From positions 434,001 to 498,000 of the forward strand of contig NZ_AP028136.1 in assembly GCF_030297555.1 (NCBI RefSeq): a stretch of 64,000 bases of DNA, given 5' to 3'. Position numbers and translations under genes: made by a program. The number at the start of each line of letters is the position of its first letter. Position 1 is the stretch's first letter. The DNA comes from Polynucleobacter sp. HIN5 (lineage in GTDB: Bacteria; Pseudomonadota; Gammaproteobacteria; Burkholderiales; Burkholderiaceae). The notes below the pieces were generated by a model. That model had not been told where the DNA came from. It saw nothing but the letters and a program-made list of their open reading frames with translations, and did not search any database. Positions 18,557-28,141 of the stretch are shown piece after piece.

Positions 18557-18907
18557 ATGTCAGATCAAGAGCACCAAGCGATAACCCGTTCTGAGCTGGT
18601 TGAGAGCCTTGCGGAGCAGTTTCCGCAACTCTTGCCTCGCGATGTGGAGCTAGCAGTAAAAACCTTGTTAGACACCATGACCCAAGCCTTAGCTGAAGGG
18701 AAGCGTATTGAGCTTCGTGGTGTGGGCAGTTTTGTTTTGCATCATCGACCTGCTCGTACTGGACGCAATCCAAAATCGGGTGAGAAGGTCCTTATTCCAG
18801 AAAAGCGTGTTCCCCATTTCAAGCCGGGTAAGGAGCTTCGTGAGCGCGTTGATTACAAGCCGCTCGATCAAAAAATTATCCTTGACTCAGGTAGCTCGGG
18901 TGCCTAA
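18557..18907 (+). CDS. ihfB: Integration host factor subunit beta
   Basis: A 116-residue HU/IHF-family protein: '[17 protein letters not shown]' N-terminal helix, the beta-arm segment '[25 protein letters not shown]' with the Pro that wedges into DNA in 'RNPKSG', and '[13 protein letters not shown]'. IHF bends DNA as an alpha-beta dimer. It is about 20 residues longer than E. coli IhfB; the extra C-terminal tail is Ser/Gly-rich. Location directly after rpsA identifies the beta rather than the alpha subunit. Confidence 0.95.
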   Translation: MSDQEHQAITRSELVESLAEQFPQLLPRDVELAVKTLLDTMTQALAEGKRIELRGVGSFVLHHRPARTGRNPKSGEKVLIPEKRVPHFKPGKELRERVDYKPLDQKIILDSGSSGA

Positions 18908-18958
18908 TCCTGTGGTGGCAGATCTCTTAGGGATCTAAACTATTCATTCGCCACTGAA

Positions 18959-20170
18959 ATGATTCAAATTGAAACCGGTTGGTTGCTCCTCATCCCCATA
19001 TTCTTCGGCTTGGGTTGGCTAGCTTCTCGCTGGGATTTACGCTTAGAGGCACGCCAAGATGAGCGAGAACGACTAAAACAGCAACGCTCTACGTTTAAAG
19101 GTTTGAACCTATTGCTCAATGAGCAGCCCGACCAAGCCATCGAAACCTTAGTCAAGGTTGCCCAATTGGATCCAGAAACGGTTGATCTGCATTTTTCATT
19201 GGGTAATTTGTTTCGCCGTCGTGGTGAGACCGAGCGTGCGATTCGCGTTCATCAACATCTGGCTAATCGCGAAGATCTGAAACCGCGTGATCGAGATCAC
19301 GCTGCATATGAGCTGGGCCGCGATTTTTTGCGAGCCGGTCTATTGGATCGTGCTGAGGCATCCCTCAATCAAGTCGGTGACGGCAAATATGCCATACCAG
19401 CCAAAGAAAGTCTTCTTGAGATGTATCAAATTGAGAAGGATTGGAAAAAAGCGATTATTGCTGCTAATGAACTTCAGGGCTTGCAAGACAAAAGCCATCA
19501 ATTAGAGATCGCGCAGTTTTATTGCGAGATTGCGCAAGAGGCGCTGCGACGCACTGATTTTCCTGAGGCGGAGGGAGCCATCCATCATGCTCTATCCGCA
19601 ATTCCAAATCACGCCCGCGCCTTAATCTTGCAGGGTGATTACTACTTGGCCAATGAGCGCCCTCAGCAGGCGATCGATGTCTGGGCAATCGTGGCGAAAG
19701 AGAACCCCGCCTTTATGCATTTAGTAGCCGATCGGTGGATGGCCGCACATCATGCTGTCAACCAAGTCGATCTTGGTTTGGATCAATTACTTGCTCTCCT
19801 TAAAACTCAAGCCATTGGGGAGCTCTTGGATATCGTGCATAAGCATGTGATGCACATTCGAGGGGCTCAGGCAGCCGAAGCCATGTTGGTCGATGTGATG
19901 CAGCATTCTCCAACGCTCAGTGCATTATCAAAGTTAGCGGAAACCCGTTTAGCCTTAGCAGAGGTGACGGGTCCAGAGACACGGGTAGCGGATTTAAAGT
20001 CAACGCTTGGCTTACTTAAGCAGCGGACAACCGCTTTGGCACGGTATACCTGCGGAAATTGCGGATTTCGGGCAAGGCGTTTTTATTGGCAGTGCCCTGG
20101 TTGTAATCATTGGGAGGCATACTCACCCCGACGGACTGAGGGCGCTGTTCCGAGCGGCCCGTCGATGTAA
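18959..20170 (+). CDS. lapB: Lipopolysaccharide assembly protein LapB (YciM)
   Basis: A 403-residue protein. One N-terminal transmembrane helix (7-23), a cytoplasmic array of TPR repeats from about 50 to 350, and a C-terminal rubredoxin-like metal site with two pairs 'CGNC' and 'CPGC' (around 363-382). LapB is an inner-membrane adaptor that controls LpxC degradation by FtsH and so the LPS to phospholipid balance. In many proteobacteria lapA precedes it; here only 51 bases separate ihfB from lapB and no lapA frame is present. The downstream ugd-hldE-hldD genes also serve LPS synthesis. Confidence 0.93.
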   Translation: MIQIETGWLLLIPIFFGLGWLASRWDLRLEARQDERERLKQQRSTFKGLNLLLNEQPDQAIETLVKVAQLDPETVDLHFSLGNLFRRRGETERAIRVHQHLANREDLKPRDRDHAAYELGRDFLRAGLLDRAEASLNQVGDGKYAIPAKESLLEMYQIEKDWKKAIIAANELQGLQDKSHQLEIAQFYCEIAQEALRRTDFPEAEGAIHHALSAIPNHARALILQGDYYLANERPQQAIDVWAIVAKENPAFMHLVADRWMAAHHAVNQVDLGLDQLLALLKTQAIGELLDIVHKHVMHIRGAQAAEAMLVDVMQHSPTLSALSKLAETRLALAEVTGPETRVADLKSTLGLLKQRTTALARYTCGNCGFRARRFYWQCPGCNHWEAYSPRRTEGAVPSGPSM

Positions 20171-20217
20171 TCAATCACTCAAATGATCTAGTAAGTACTT
20201 TGAATGAGGAATAAAGA

Positions 20218-21582
20218 TTGAAAGTCACTATTGTTGGAAGTGGATATGTGGGATTAGTTACCGGGGCATGTTTAGCCGAACTCGGTAATACGGTTTTCTG
20301 TTTAGATCTCGATCAGAAAAAGATCGATATCTTAAACTCGGGCGGAGTTCCAATTTACGAACCGGGGTTGCAAGAGATGATCGCCCGCAATCGCGCGGCT
20401 GGACGCATTCAATTTTCGACCGATGTGGCAGCGGCTGTTCAGCATGGTGAAATTCAGTTTATTGCCGTGGGTACCCCGCCAGATGAAGATGGCTCAGCCG
20501 ATTTGCAGTATGTGATTGCGGCAGCACGCAATATTGGCAAACATATGAACGGTCCCAAAGTCATCGTTGATAAGTCAACAGTGCCAGTTGGTACTGCTGA
20601 GAAAGTGACTCAAGCCATTACCGAGGAATTAAAAAAGCGCAATTTGGATCTCACATGGTGCTCAGTGGTCTCTAATCCTGAGTTTTTGAAAGAGGGTGCT
20701 GCGGTTGAGGATTTTATGCGCCCCGATCGCATTGTGATTGGCACCAATCAGGATGCCGCGGGACTGCGTGCCAAAGAACTGATGCGCAAACTCTATGCAC
20801 CATTTAATCGTCATCATGAGCGTACCTATTACATGGATGTAAAGAGTGCCGAGCTTACAAAATATGCTGCCAATGCAATGCTAGCAACGCGCATCTCGTT
20901 TATGAATGAGCTTGCCAATTTAGCCGATGCGGTTGGCGCTGATATTGAGGCCGTTCGCCAGGGGATTGGTTCAGACTCACGAATTGGCTATGGATTTTTA
21001 TACGCAGGAACGGGCTATGGAGGCTCTTGCTTTCCAAAGGATGTATCGGCCTTGACCAAAACTGCTTTACAGCATGGGCGTGACCTAAAAATCTTAGAAG
21101 CTGTCGAGGCAGTAAATCGTCAACAAAAAACAATCTTGATCGACAAGATCACCAAACGTTTTGGTGACGATCTTTCGAATCATCGATTTGCGGTATGGGG
21201 TTTGGCGTTTAAGCCCAATACGGATGATATGCGTGAAGCACCTAGTCGTTTCATTATTGCGGAGCTGGTCAAGCGTGGAGCGCAGGTCATGGCTCATGAT
21301 CCTGTTGCAATGCCTGAGGCGCAACACGCTTTTGAGATCGATTTCCAAGGAAAGCCCGATCAATTTCAAAAAGTTTCCTTAGTAAAAACTCCGGAGGATG
21401 CCTTAGCAGGGGCTAGCGCACTAATCATTGTGACCGAATGGAAGGCATTCCGGAGTCCTGATTTTGATCATCTAAAGCAGGCGATGAGAAACCCGATCAT
21501 TTTTGATGGGCGCAATCTGTATGAACCCCAGTCGATGACTGAGCTGGGTTTTGAGTATTACGGAATTGGTCGGCATAATTGA
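20218..21582 (+). CDS. ugd: UDP-glucose 6-dehydrogenase
   Basis: A 454-residue UDP-glucose/GDP-mannose dehydrogenase-family protein: NAD motif '[18 protein letters not shown]', '[14 protein letters not shown]', '[15 protein letters not shown]', and the catalytic Cys in '[14 protein letters not shown]' near 260. '[17 protein letters not shown]' marks the C-terminal domain. It oxidises UDP-glucose to UDP-glucuronate in two NAD-dependent steps, for envelope polysaccharide. The start is TTG at 20218 with GAGG 8-11 bases upstream; no alternative ATG fits the Rossmann N-terminus. It lies 47 bases after lapB. Confidence 0.93.
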   Translation: MKVTIVGSGYVGLVTGACLAELGNTVFCLDLDQKKIDILNSGGVPIYEPGLQEMIARNRAAGRIQFSTDVAAAVQHGEIQFIAVGTPPDEDGSADLQYVIAAARNIGKHMNGPKVIVDKSTVPVGTAEKVTQAITEELKKRNLDLTWCSVVSNPEFLKEGAAVEDFMRPDRIVIGTNQDAAGLRAKELMRKLYAPFNRHHERTYYMDVKSAELTKYAANAMLATRISFMNELANLADAVGADIEAVRQGIGSDSRIGYGFLYAGTGYGGSCFPKDVSALTKTALQHGRDLKILEAVEAVNRQQKTILIDKITKRFGDDLSNHRFAVWGLAFKPNTDDMREAPSRFIIAELVKRGAQVMAHDPVAMPEAQHAFEIDFQGKPDQFQKVSLVKTPEDALAGASALIIVTEWKAFRSPDFDHLKQAMRNPIIFDGRNLYEPQSMTELGFEYYGIGRHN

Positions 21583-21604
21583 GCTATAAATTGAATCTAA
21601 AGTA

Positions 21605-22537
21605 ATGACTGAGAAAGCCGATCGAACTCAATTTAGTAAAGCCCGCCTGTTGGTGGTGGGTGATGTCATGCTCGATCGCTATTGGTTTGGTGACACTAGT
21701 CGTATCTCGCCTGAGGCCCCAGTTCCTGTGGTGCAGGTTGGCAAGATTGATGAGCGTTTAGGGGGTGCAGCTAACGTAGCCCGCAACGCCTCGGCTTTAG
21801 GAGCGCAAACCAGCCTTCTAGGGGTGATTGGAGTGGATGAGGCTGGCAAACGTGTAGAAGCCTTATTGCAAGATAGTGGTGTACAAAGCTACTTACAAGC
21901 TGATCCCAAAGTACCCACGACCGTTAAGTTAAGGGTGATTGCGCGTCAACAGCAATTGATTCGTTTGGACTTTGAGGAGACCCCGAGTTCGGGTTCACTT
22001 GCTCAAAAGCTCAAGCAGTTCGAGGCGTTATTGCCCGAAGCGGATGTTGTCATCTTGTCCGACTATGGAAAGGGTGCGCTTGAACAAGTAGCAAGCATGA
22101 TTGCTCTAGCAAAAGCCAAGAATAAGATCGTTTTGGTCGACCCAAAGGGTGATGCATATTCGAAGTATCGGGGGGCTACTGTATTGACGCCTAATCGTAG
22201 CGAATTGCAGCAAGTGGTCGGCGCATGGTCGAGCGAAGCGGAGCTTACCCAAAAGGCTCAAGCATTACGAGAGCAGCTTCAGGTCGAGGCATTGCTATTG
22301 ACTCGCTCTGAGGAAGGTATGACATTATTTACATCAGCGGGCGCAACTCATGTACGTGCGCAGGCCCGCGAGGTATTTGATGTATCAGGCGCTGGCGATA
22401 CCGTCATTGCTACTTTAGCAGTAGCCTTGGCAGCCAAATGGCCGCTGGAGCGTGCGATGGCCTTAGCTAATCGCGCTGGAGGAATCGTAGTCGGTAAGCT
22501 GGGTACAGCAACCGTTTGTGCAGAGGAGCTACAGTGA
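21605..22537 (+). CDS. hldE: D-glycero-beta-D-manno-heptose 7-phosphate kinase
   Basis: A 310-residue PfkB/ribokinase-family kinase: '[29 protein letters not shown]' region at the start, '[16 protein letters not shown]', and the anion-hole and base in '[17 protein letters not shown]' near 260. It phosphorylates heptose 7-phosphate at C1 on the way to ADP-heptose for the LPS core. Only the kinase domain is present; the adenylyltransferase half of E. coli HldE is missing, so this is the RfaE1 (HldA-like) form and a separate rfaE2 should lie elsewhere. It overlaps hldD by 4 bases. Confidence 0.92.
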   Translation: MTEKADRTQFSKARLLVVGDVMLDRYWFGDTSRISPEAPVPVVQVGKIDERLGGAANVARNASALGAQTSLLGVIGVDEAGKRVEALLQDSGVQSYLQADPKVPTTVKLRVIARQQQLIRLDFEETPSSGSLAQKLKQFEALLPEADVVILSDYGKGALEQVASMIALAKAKNKIVLVDPKGDAYSKYRGATVLTPNRSELQQVVGAWSSEAELTQKAQALREQLQVEALLLTRSEEGMTLFTSAGATHVRAQAREVFDVSGAGDTVIATLAVALAAKWPLERAMALANRAGGIVVGKLGTATVCAEELQ

Positions 22538-23553
22538 CCTATATCGTGACTGGTGCCGCCGGATTTGTGGGTGCAAATATTGTTCGTGCCTTAAATGCCC
22601 GTGGTGAAAAAAATATTATTGCAGTCGATGATTTGCGACCCGCAGATAAATATCGCAATCTAGCTGATTTAGATATCGCCGATTACATCGATAAGAATGA
22701 TTTTTTAGAAGGCTTTCATGAAGGCTGGTTTGGCAAAGTGAAAGCAGTATTTCATGAGGGTGCTTGTTCAGACACGATGGAGACCGATGGAGTTTTCATG
22801 ATGAACAATAACTATCAATACTCCATCAATCTCTACGAGATTTGCACTGACCAAAAGGTTCCATTTCTTTATGCATCATCGGCTGCAACCTATGGAGGGT
22901 CCGATACATTTGTAGAGGATCGTCGGTATGAGAAGCCGTTAAATATTTATGGGTACTCAAAATTCTTGTTTGACCAATACATGCGTGCACGCATGGCCGA
23001 GAAGGCTCCGACAGCTCAAGTTGTAGGCTTTCGGTATTTCAATGTGTATGGCCCACGTGAGTCCCATAAAGGGCGGATGGCCTCGGTCGCATTTCACCAT
23101 TACCATCAGTTCAAAAAAAATCAAACAGTCAAATTATTTGGTGAGTATGGCGGCTACGCACCCGGTCAGCAATCACGGGATTTTGTATCGGTTGAGGATG
23201 TCGTGAAAGTGAACCTCTTCTTTTTGGATCACCCAGAAAAAAGTGGTATTTTTAACCTCGGCACAGGTCGCGCTCAACCCTTTAATGACGTTGCACTGGC
23301 AACTGTAAACACCATGCGTAAACTAGCCAATCAACCAGCACTACCATTGGCAGATTTAGTGCAACAAGGTTTGATTCAATATATTCCATTTCCGGATGAC
23401 TTGCGGGGCAAATATCAGTGCTTCACGCAAGCAGATCTCACGCAATTAAGAGCCGCAGGTTACTCGGGAGAATTCTTAGATGTTGAGCACGGTGTCAGCC
23501 AATACATTGCCTGGCTATCAGCAAATTCTGATTTTTTAGCAAATCCCCTCTAG
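22534..23553 (+). CDS. hldD: ADP-L-glycero-D-manno-heptose 6-epimerase
   Basis: A 339-residue extended SDR: '[18 protein letters not shown]' at the N-terminus, '[13 protein letters not shown]' and the catalytic Tyr-Lys pair in '[14 protein letters not shown]', all typical for HldD. It inverts C6 of ADP-D-glycero-D-manno-heptose, giving the LPS core precursor. The start is GTG at 22534 overlapping the hldE stop (GTGA), with a GAGGAG site 7 bases upstream. An upstream TTG at 22516 is less likely. Confidence 0.95.
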   Translation: MTYIVTGAAGFVGANIVRALNARGEKNIIAVDDLRPADKYRNLADLDIADYIDKNDFLEGFHEGWFGKVKAVFHEGACSDTMETDGVFMMNNNYQYSINLYEICTDQKVPFLYASSAATYGGSDTFVEDRRYEKPLNIYGYSKFLFDQYMRARMAEKAPTAQVVGFRYFNVYGPRESHKGRMASVAFHHYHQFKKNQTVKLFGEYGGYAPGQQSRDFVSVEDVVKVNLFFLDHPEKSGIFNLGTGRAQPFNDVALATVNTMRKLANQPALPLADLVQQGLIQYIPFPDDLRGKYQCFTQADLTQLRAAGYSGEFLDVEHGVSQYIAWLSANSDFLANPL

Positions 23554-23599
23554 ACCATTTATTTCGTCAACCCAATCGACCATTGGGCGTTGAAGAAGG

Positions 23600-23627
23600 C
23601 CATGACATATTCGTCATGGTTTGTTTA
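23600..23627 (+). terminator. Possible terminator after hldD
   Basis: CCATGAC, ATATTC, GTCATGG (23600-23619) form a 7-bp stem followed by TTTGTTTATC. It lies 47 bases after the hldD stop and ends just before the ribosome binding site of the ComEA-type gene. Confidence 0.5.
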
Positions 23628-23647
23628 TCAACCTCAAAGGAGAAATT

Positions 23648-24094
23648 ATGGGTTTATCAACTCTGTTTCATGCATCTGCTAACGCCTTATCCAAGCGATC
23701 GATGATTAGCATGATGGTTCTGGCACTCGCACTCCCTCTCAGTGTGTCGCTTGCAAATGCTGCACCAGTCAATGTCAACACAGCTAGTCAGACCGAGTTA
23801 GAAAGTATTCGTGGGCTTGGGCCATCTAAAGCGAAGGCAATTATTACTGAGCGAGAAAAAGGCGGTGCGTTTTATGACTCCTATGATTTGCAATCACGGG
23901 TTCGGGGTATTGGCGAGCGCTCGGTGAGTAAATTAATGGAGAATGGTTTGAAAATTGAGGGTCAAAGTGGATACCGTGAGACAAAAAGTGGCCCACGCTC
24001 AGAGGCGCGTTCCACAAAAAAGACATCCAAGTATCAAGCTAAAGCGTCTGCGGCGGAGAGCGAGCGGTCGACCAGTTCACGTCAGCGCTACTGA
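23648..24094 (+). CDS. Secreted ComEA-type helix-hairpin-helix protein
   Basis: A 148-residue protein. Signal peptide or anchor to about residue 37 ('MVLALALPLSVSLANAA'), then the ComEA motif 'VNVNTASQTELESIRGLGPSKAKAIITERE' (around 40-69) with two helix-hairpin-helix units ('GLGPSKA' and 'GIGERSV'), and a basic, Ser/Lys-rich low-complexity tail of about 50 residues. ComEA binds incoming DNA in the periplasm during natural transformation; short relatives also occur without other com genes nearby, as here. AAAGGAG lies 6 bases before ATG 23648, so the nine-codon longer frame is rejected. Confidence 0.82.
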   Translation: MGLSTLFHASANALSKRSMISMMVLALALPLSVSLANAAPVNVNTASQTELESIRGLGPSKAKAIITEREKGGAFYDSYDLQSRVRGIGERSVSKLMENGLKIEGQSGYRETKSGPRSEARSTKKTSKYQAKASAAESERSTSSRQRY

Positions 24095-24122
24095 AATCAG
24101 CAGCATTTGATGAAGTTGTCGC

Positions 24123-24128
24123 TAAAAT
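24123..24128 (+). promoter_or_regulatory. Probable -10 box of cysM (leaderless)
   Basis: TAAAAT, then 6 bases, then the cysM ATG at 24135. No Shine-Dalgarno sequence is visible. No good -35 hexamer at standard spacing. Confidence 0.45.
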
Positions 24129-24134
24129 AAGTCT

Positions 24135-25061
24135 ATGACCCAATCCAATCCATCTGCGGCACTCTATCCAACGATTTCTCAAACCATTGGTAATACTCCT
24201 TTGGTTCGTTTACAGCGTATTCCTGGCGTGGAGAACGAGCGGCGCGGTAATGTGATTTTGGGTAAGTTAGAAGGTAATAATCCAGCCGGGTCGGTCAAGG
24301 ACCGACCCGCACTCTCCATGATTAAGCACGCTGAGTTACGTGGCGATATTAAGCCTGGCGATACCTTAATTGAGGCAACGAGCGGTAATACTGGTATTGC
24401 GATTGCCATGGTTGGGGCGATGTTGGGCTACAAAATTATTTTGGTCATGCCCGAAAACCAAAGCCTTGAGCGTCGACAGAGTATGGCTGCATATGGTGCG
24501 GAACTTATTTTGACCTCCAGTTCAGGTGGGATGGAGTTGGCTCGCGATTACGCAGAGCAATTGCAAAAAGAGGGTCGCGGCAAGCTATTGGATCAATTTG
24601 CAAACCCAGATAATCCGCGGGCTCATATTGAGACCACGGGACCTGAGATTTGGCGTGATACACATGGCCAGATTACCCATTTTGTTTCTGCGATGGGTAC
24701 CACGGGAACGATTACGGGTGTATCGACCTACCTAAAGTCCATGAATCCAGAGATTCAAATTATTGGCGGACAGCCTGAAGAGGGCTCGCAGATTCCTGGA
24801 ATTCGAAAATGGGCACCTGCCTACTTGCCTAAAATCTACCAAGCCGAACGTGTTGATCGAATTGAGTATGTGACCCAGGCGGAGGCTGAGGAAATGGCCC
24901 GTCGTATGGCCAAAGAAGAAGGCATCTTTTGCGGTGTGTCAGCTGCAGGTGCTTTAGTGATTGCACTTCGCGTTGCTCAAACGGTTGAAAACGCCACGAT
25001 TGTATTTATTGTGTGCGACCGAGGCGATCGCTATTTGTCAACAGGTGTATTTCCAGCCTAG
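24135..25061 (+). CDS. cysM: Cysteine synthase B (O-acetylserine sulfhydrylase B)
   Basis: A 308-residue fold-type II PLP enzyme. The PLP Lys55 is in 'NPAGSVKDRPAL' and the phosphate-binding loop is 'SGNTGIAIAM'. 'SAMGTTGTITGVSTYLKS' and 'EEGSQIPGIRKW' follow the CysM rather than CysK pattern. It makes cysteine from O-acetylserine and sulfide or thiosulfate. Convergent with mltB, overlapping it by 4 bases (CTAG serves both stops). Confidence 0.92.
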   Translation: MTQSNPSAALYPTISQTIGNTPLVRLQRIPGVENERRGNVILGKLEGNNPAGSVKDRPALSMIKHAELRGDIKPGDTLIEATSGNTGIAIAMVGAMLGYKIILVMPENQSLERRQSMAAYGAELILTSSSGGMELARDYAEQLQKEGRGKLLDQFANPDNPRAHIETTGPEIWRDTHGQITHFVSAMGTTGTITGVSTYLKSMNPEIQIIGGQPEEGSQIPGIRKWAPAYLPKIYQAERVDRIEYVTQAEAEEMARRMAKEEGIFCGVSAAGALVIALRVAQTVENATIVFIVCDRGDRYLSTGVFPA

Positions 25062-26338
25062 TTACTAGGTTTTGGTGGCTTGCTCGATTTTTTCACTTTA
25101 CTATCTTTTTTTGCCGTTTTAGTTGTCGTGGATCGATTTTTATTAGCGGGCGTAGGCCCCGGTTTCTCGATTTGGTCACGTATAACCGCACTTTTGTTTT
25201 GATACCCTAGCGCCTGCGCAAATTCAGCAACACTTTGAGCGTAAAAGTAACTACGGTTGTAGTTCACAATACTGAGGAAGTTTTGGAGTCCAACAACATA
25301 AAGGATGTCGGGCTCTTGATTTGCTCCAGGCGAGGGTAGATCCACAATCAAAGCTTTACTACCTGGCTCAACCCCACCTTGTAAAAGATCGCCATTGCTC
25401 GGCTCCAGAATACCGAGTTGAATTAACTCCGCAACCGTGATTTTGGTAATCGGTTGACCATCGGCCAGCTCAATAATTTTTGCTAGGGTTTGCTCATTCT
25501 GAATGACAGGAAAGTAGATGGGCATCCCAGGTTGCCAGCCATGAACTTTCAGAAAATTAGCGACGCTAAAGATTGCATCGCGCCGACTGTTGCGAAGATC
25601 AATTACGCCATCCCCATCACCATCGATCGCAAATTGCAAAATACTTCCAGGCATAAACTGGGGAAGACCAATCGCACCTGCATAGGAGCTACTTTGATTG
25701 AGGCAGCGATTAAACGCATCTTGCCGATTCTTGGCTTCTTGCCAGCACAAAATAATGAGGTCTTTCAGTTGATTCTGAAAAAGGAGTTCACGCGCTGCTT
25801 GATTCTGAGTTTCTGGATAGTCAAAGGCCAGCGTACTTAGTACATCCTTGACCCGAAAGTTTCCCATATGTCGACCATAAATTGTCTCCACCCCAATAAT
25901 GGCTGCAATGACTTGATGGGGAACGCCTGATTCCGATTCGGCAGTTTCCAGAGCGGACCGATTTTGCTCAATAAAGGTGAGACCGGCCCGAATCCGAACC
26001 GGTTCCACAAAGCGCGAACGGTATACCCGCCAGTTTTTTTGAAAGCTAACAGGCGGGGGAGCAACTAATTTTTTGACTTGCGATAGGTGTTGAATATCTT
26101 TAAAGCCACTATCTAGAAATGCCAAAGGAATGTTTTGCTGCTGTGAGACCTGATCAAGAAGCGCCTTGAGTGAAGACGGATCTCGTTTAGCGCCGGGTAC
26201 AGTGGCTTTGCCAGTATGAGCCTCTACTTCGTTATTTGTAGGTTGTTGATTGGGTGTTGTGGTTGGTGGGGTGGGCGATGCACAGGCACCTAACAAAACC
26301 GTTAGTGTTAGGCTGGATAAAAACGGTAGAAAGTTCAA
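25058..26338 (-). CDS. mltB: Membrane-bound lytic murein transglycosylase B
   Basis: A 426-residue lipoprotein: signal 'LTLTVLLGAC' with lipobox LLGAC (Cys19), a Pro/Thr-rich linker, then an SLT-2 domain with the catalytic Glu in 'AAIIGVETIYGRHMG' and 'SSYAGAIGLPQFMPGS'. It cleaves peptidoglycan to 1,6-anhydromuropeptides at the inner face of the outer membrane. The C-terminal 50 residues are Lys-rich ('KTAKKDSKVKKSSKPPKP'), unusual for MltB and perhaps a wall-binding tail. The only start consistent with the signal peptide is TTG at 26338. Confidence 0.9.
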   Translation of the reverse strand: MNFLPFLSSLTLTVLLGACASPTPPTTTPNQQPTNNEVEAHTGKATVPGAKRDPSSLKALLDQVSQQQNIPLAFLDSGFKDIQHLSQVKKLVAPPPVSFQKNWRVYRSRFVEPVRIRAGLTFIEQNRSALETAESESGVPHQVIAAIIGVETIYGRHMGNFRVKDVLSTLAFDYPETQNQAARELLFQNQLKDLIILCWQEAKNRQDAFNRCLNQSSSYAGAIGLPQFMPGSILQFAIDGDGDGVIDLRNSRRDAIFSVANFLKVHGWQPGMPIYFPVIQNEQTLAKIIELADGQPITKITVAELIQLGILEPSNGDLLQGGVEPGSKALIVDLPSPGANQEPDILYVVGLQNFLSIVNYNRSYFYAQSVAEFAQALGYQNKSAVIRDQIEKPGPTPANKNRSTTTKTAKKDSKVKKSSKPPKPSN

Positions 26339-26420
26339 GATCGCGCTAAGATAATAAAAAAGTGTTTTTAATATAAATTCATACTAAGTATAGTTAGTTG
26401 TTATTCGATGAGAGACAAAT

Positions 26421-27341
26421 ATGAGCACAGCCTACATTAGCCATCCTGATTTTATGAAACACGAGATGGGCCGCCATCATCCAGAGTGCCCCGAGCGAAT
26501 TGCTGCGATTGAGGATCAGTTAATTCAGAGTCGTCTTGATACACATCTGAAGCGGATTGATCCCCCGCTTGCTTCAGAAGCAGACATCACCCGTGTGCAT
26601 AGCGAGGATCATTTAGCATTTGTGAAGAGTAAAGCTCCGAGTAGCGGCTACTCGATGATTGATGGAGACACGATCATGAACCCTGCCACTTGGACGGTCT
26701 CGCTGCGTGCGGCTGGAGCTGCAATGGCAGCAGTCGATGCAGTCATGCAAGGTGAGGTCAATAATGCATTTTGTGCGATTCGCCCTCCGGGACACCATGC
26801 TGAGCCTCATCGCTCAATGGGATTTTGTGTATTTAATAATGTGGCAATCGCGACACGCTATGCGATTGAGAAGTATGATTTAGACCGAGTGGCCGTGATT
26901 GATTTTGATGTCCATCACGGTAACGGTACAGAAGCTGCGTTCATCAATGACCCTCATGTATTAATGTGTAGTTTCTTTCAGCACCCCTTTTATCCCTACA
27001 GTGGTCTTGAAGGTGGTGACAATATGGTCAATGTACCTTTGCCAGCAAGCACCAACGGCAAGATCGTCCGTGACATGATTAGTAAAACCTGGATTCCACG
27101 GCTTGATGAATTTAAACCCCAGCTGATTATCATTTCAGCCGGTTTTGATGCCCATCGCGAGGATGATTTGGGCCAAATGGGCCTGGTTGAAGACGATTAT
27201 GTATGGATGACTAAGCAATTAATGGAGGTTGCCAATCGCTATTGTGACGGCAAGATTGTGAGTTGCCTTGAGGGTGGATACAACCTCTCGGCATTGGGCC
27301 GAAGCGTTGCTGCCCACCTGAAAACCTTGGCCGAGATTTAA
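26421..27341 (+). CDS. Histone deacetylase family hydrolase (class II HDAC-like)
   Basis: A 306-residue arginase/deacetylase-fold protein. Zn-site and catalytic motifs are complete: 'RPPGHHAEPHRSMGFCVFNN' region (tandem His) around 118-137, 'VIDFDVHHGNGTEAAF' with Asp-x-His ligands, and 'IISAGFDAHREDDLG' with the third ligand Asp. Bacterial members deacetylate acetylpolyamines, acetoin-operon targets or lysines; the substrate is not predictable. A GAGAG site precedes the ATG. It is 50 bases upstream of etfB but a separate promoter for etfB is likely. Confidence 0.88.
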   Translation: MSTAYISHPDFMKHEMGRHHPECPERIAAIEDQLIQSRLDTHLKRIDPPLASEADITRVHSEDHLAFVKSKAPSSGYSMIDGDTIMNPATWTVSLRAAGAAMAAVDAVMQGEVNNAFCAIRPPGHHAEPHRSMGFCVFNNVAIATRYAIEKYDLDRVAVIDFDVHHGNGTEAAFINDPHVLMCSFFQHPFYPYSGLEGGDNMVNVPLPASTNGKIVRDMISKTWIPRLDEFKPQLIIISAGFDAHREDDLGQMGLVEDDYVWMTKQLMEVANRYCDGKIVSCLEGGYNLSALGRSVAAHLKTLAEI

Positions 27342-27353
27342 TCTAAATCACGA

Positions 27354-27359
27354 TAAAAT
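27354..27359 (+). promoter_or_regulatory. Possible -10 box of the etfBA operon
   Basis: CGATAAAATGG: TAAAAT placed 32 bases before the etfB ATG, giving a leader of about 26 bases that contains AAAGG as ribosome binding site. -35 is weak. Confidence 0.35.
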
Positions 27360-27391
27360 GGACGTTTAGATACGTAAAAAGGTCGTCTTTC

Positions 27392-28141
27392 ATGAAGGTT
27401 TTGGTCGCAGTTAAGCGAGTGGTCGATTACAACGTGAAGGTTCGCGTCAAATCGGATCAATCGGGGGTGGACATTGCCAATGTCAAAATGAGCATGAATC
27501 CCTTTGATGAAATTGCTGTTGAGGAGGCGGTTCGACTCAAAGAGGCAGGCCTTGTTACAGAAATTATTGCTTTTTCAGCAGGCCCCCAGGCATGCCAAGA
27601 GACCTTAAGAACTGCCTTGGCGATCGGTGCAGATCGGGCCATCTTATGCGAGACCGATATCGAATTACAGCCTTTGGCAGTTGCTAAATTACTTCAAGCA
27701 GTCTATTCCAAAGAGCAGCCTCAGCTCATCATTATGGGTAAGCAAGCAATTGATGATGATAGTAACCAAACCGGCCAAATGGTGGGCGCCTTGCTCAATC
27801 TTCCCCAGGCAACATTTGCTTCTAAGGTGACCATTAGTAATGGGCAGGCATCGGTCACGCGTGAGGTTGATGGTGGTCTTGAGACCGTTGCAGTTTCTTT
27901 ACCTGCGGTGATCACAACCGATCTTCGCTTAAATGAGCCGCGCTACGTCACTCTACCCAACATTATGAAGGCCAAGAAAAAGCAGTTAGATATCGTAAAG
28001 CCTGATGATCTAGGAATTGATATCACCCCACGACTGAAAACCATTCGGGTCGAGGAGCCGCCAAAGCGCTCAGCAGGTATCAAAGTACCCGATGTAGCAA
28101 CTTTGATTGATAAATTAAAAAATGAAGCAAAGGTACTGTAA
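27392..28141 (+). CDS. etfB: Electron transfer flavoprotein subunit beta
   Basis: A 249-residue protein starting '[19 protein letters not shown]' with '[16 protein letters not shown]' and the AMP-binding loop '[20 protein letters not shown]'. The C-terminal '[12 protein letters not shown]' is the recognition loop that docks acyl-CoA dehydrogenases. EtfAB passes electrons from acyl-CoA and related dehydrogenases to ETF-ubiquinone oxidoreductase. The stop codon overlaps the etfA ATG by one base (TAATG). Confidence 0.96.
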   Translation: MKVLVAVKRVVDYNVKVRVKSDQSGVDIANVKMSMNPFDEIAVEEAVRLKEAGLVTEIIAFSAGPQACQETLRTALAIGADRAILCETDIELQPLAVAKLLQAVYSKEQPQLIIMGKQAIDDDSNQTGQMVGALLNLPQATFASKVTISNGQASVTREVDGGLETVAVSLPAVITTDLRLNEPRYVTLPNIMKAKKKQLDIVKPDDLGIDITPRLKTIRVEEPPKRSAGIKVPDVATLIDKLKNEAKVL

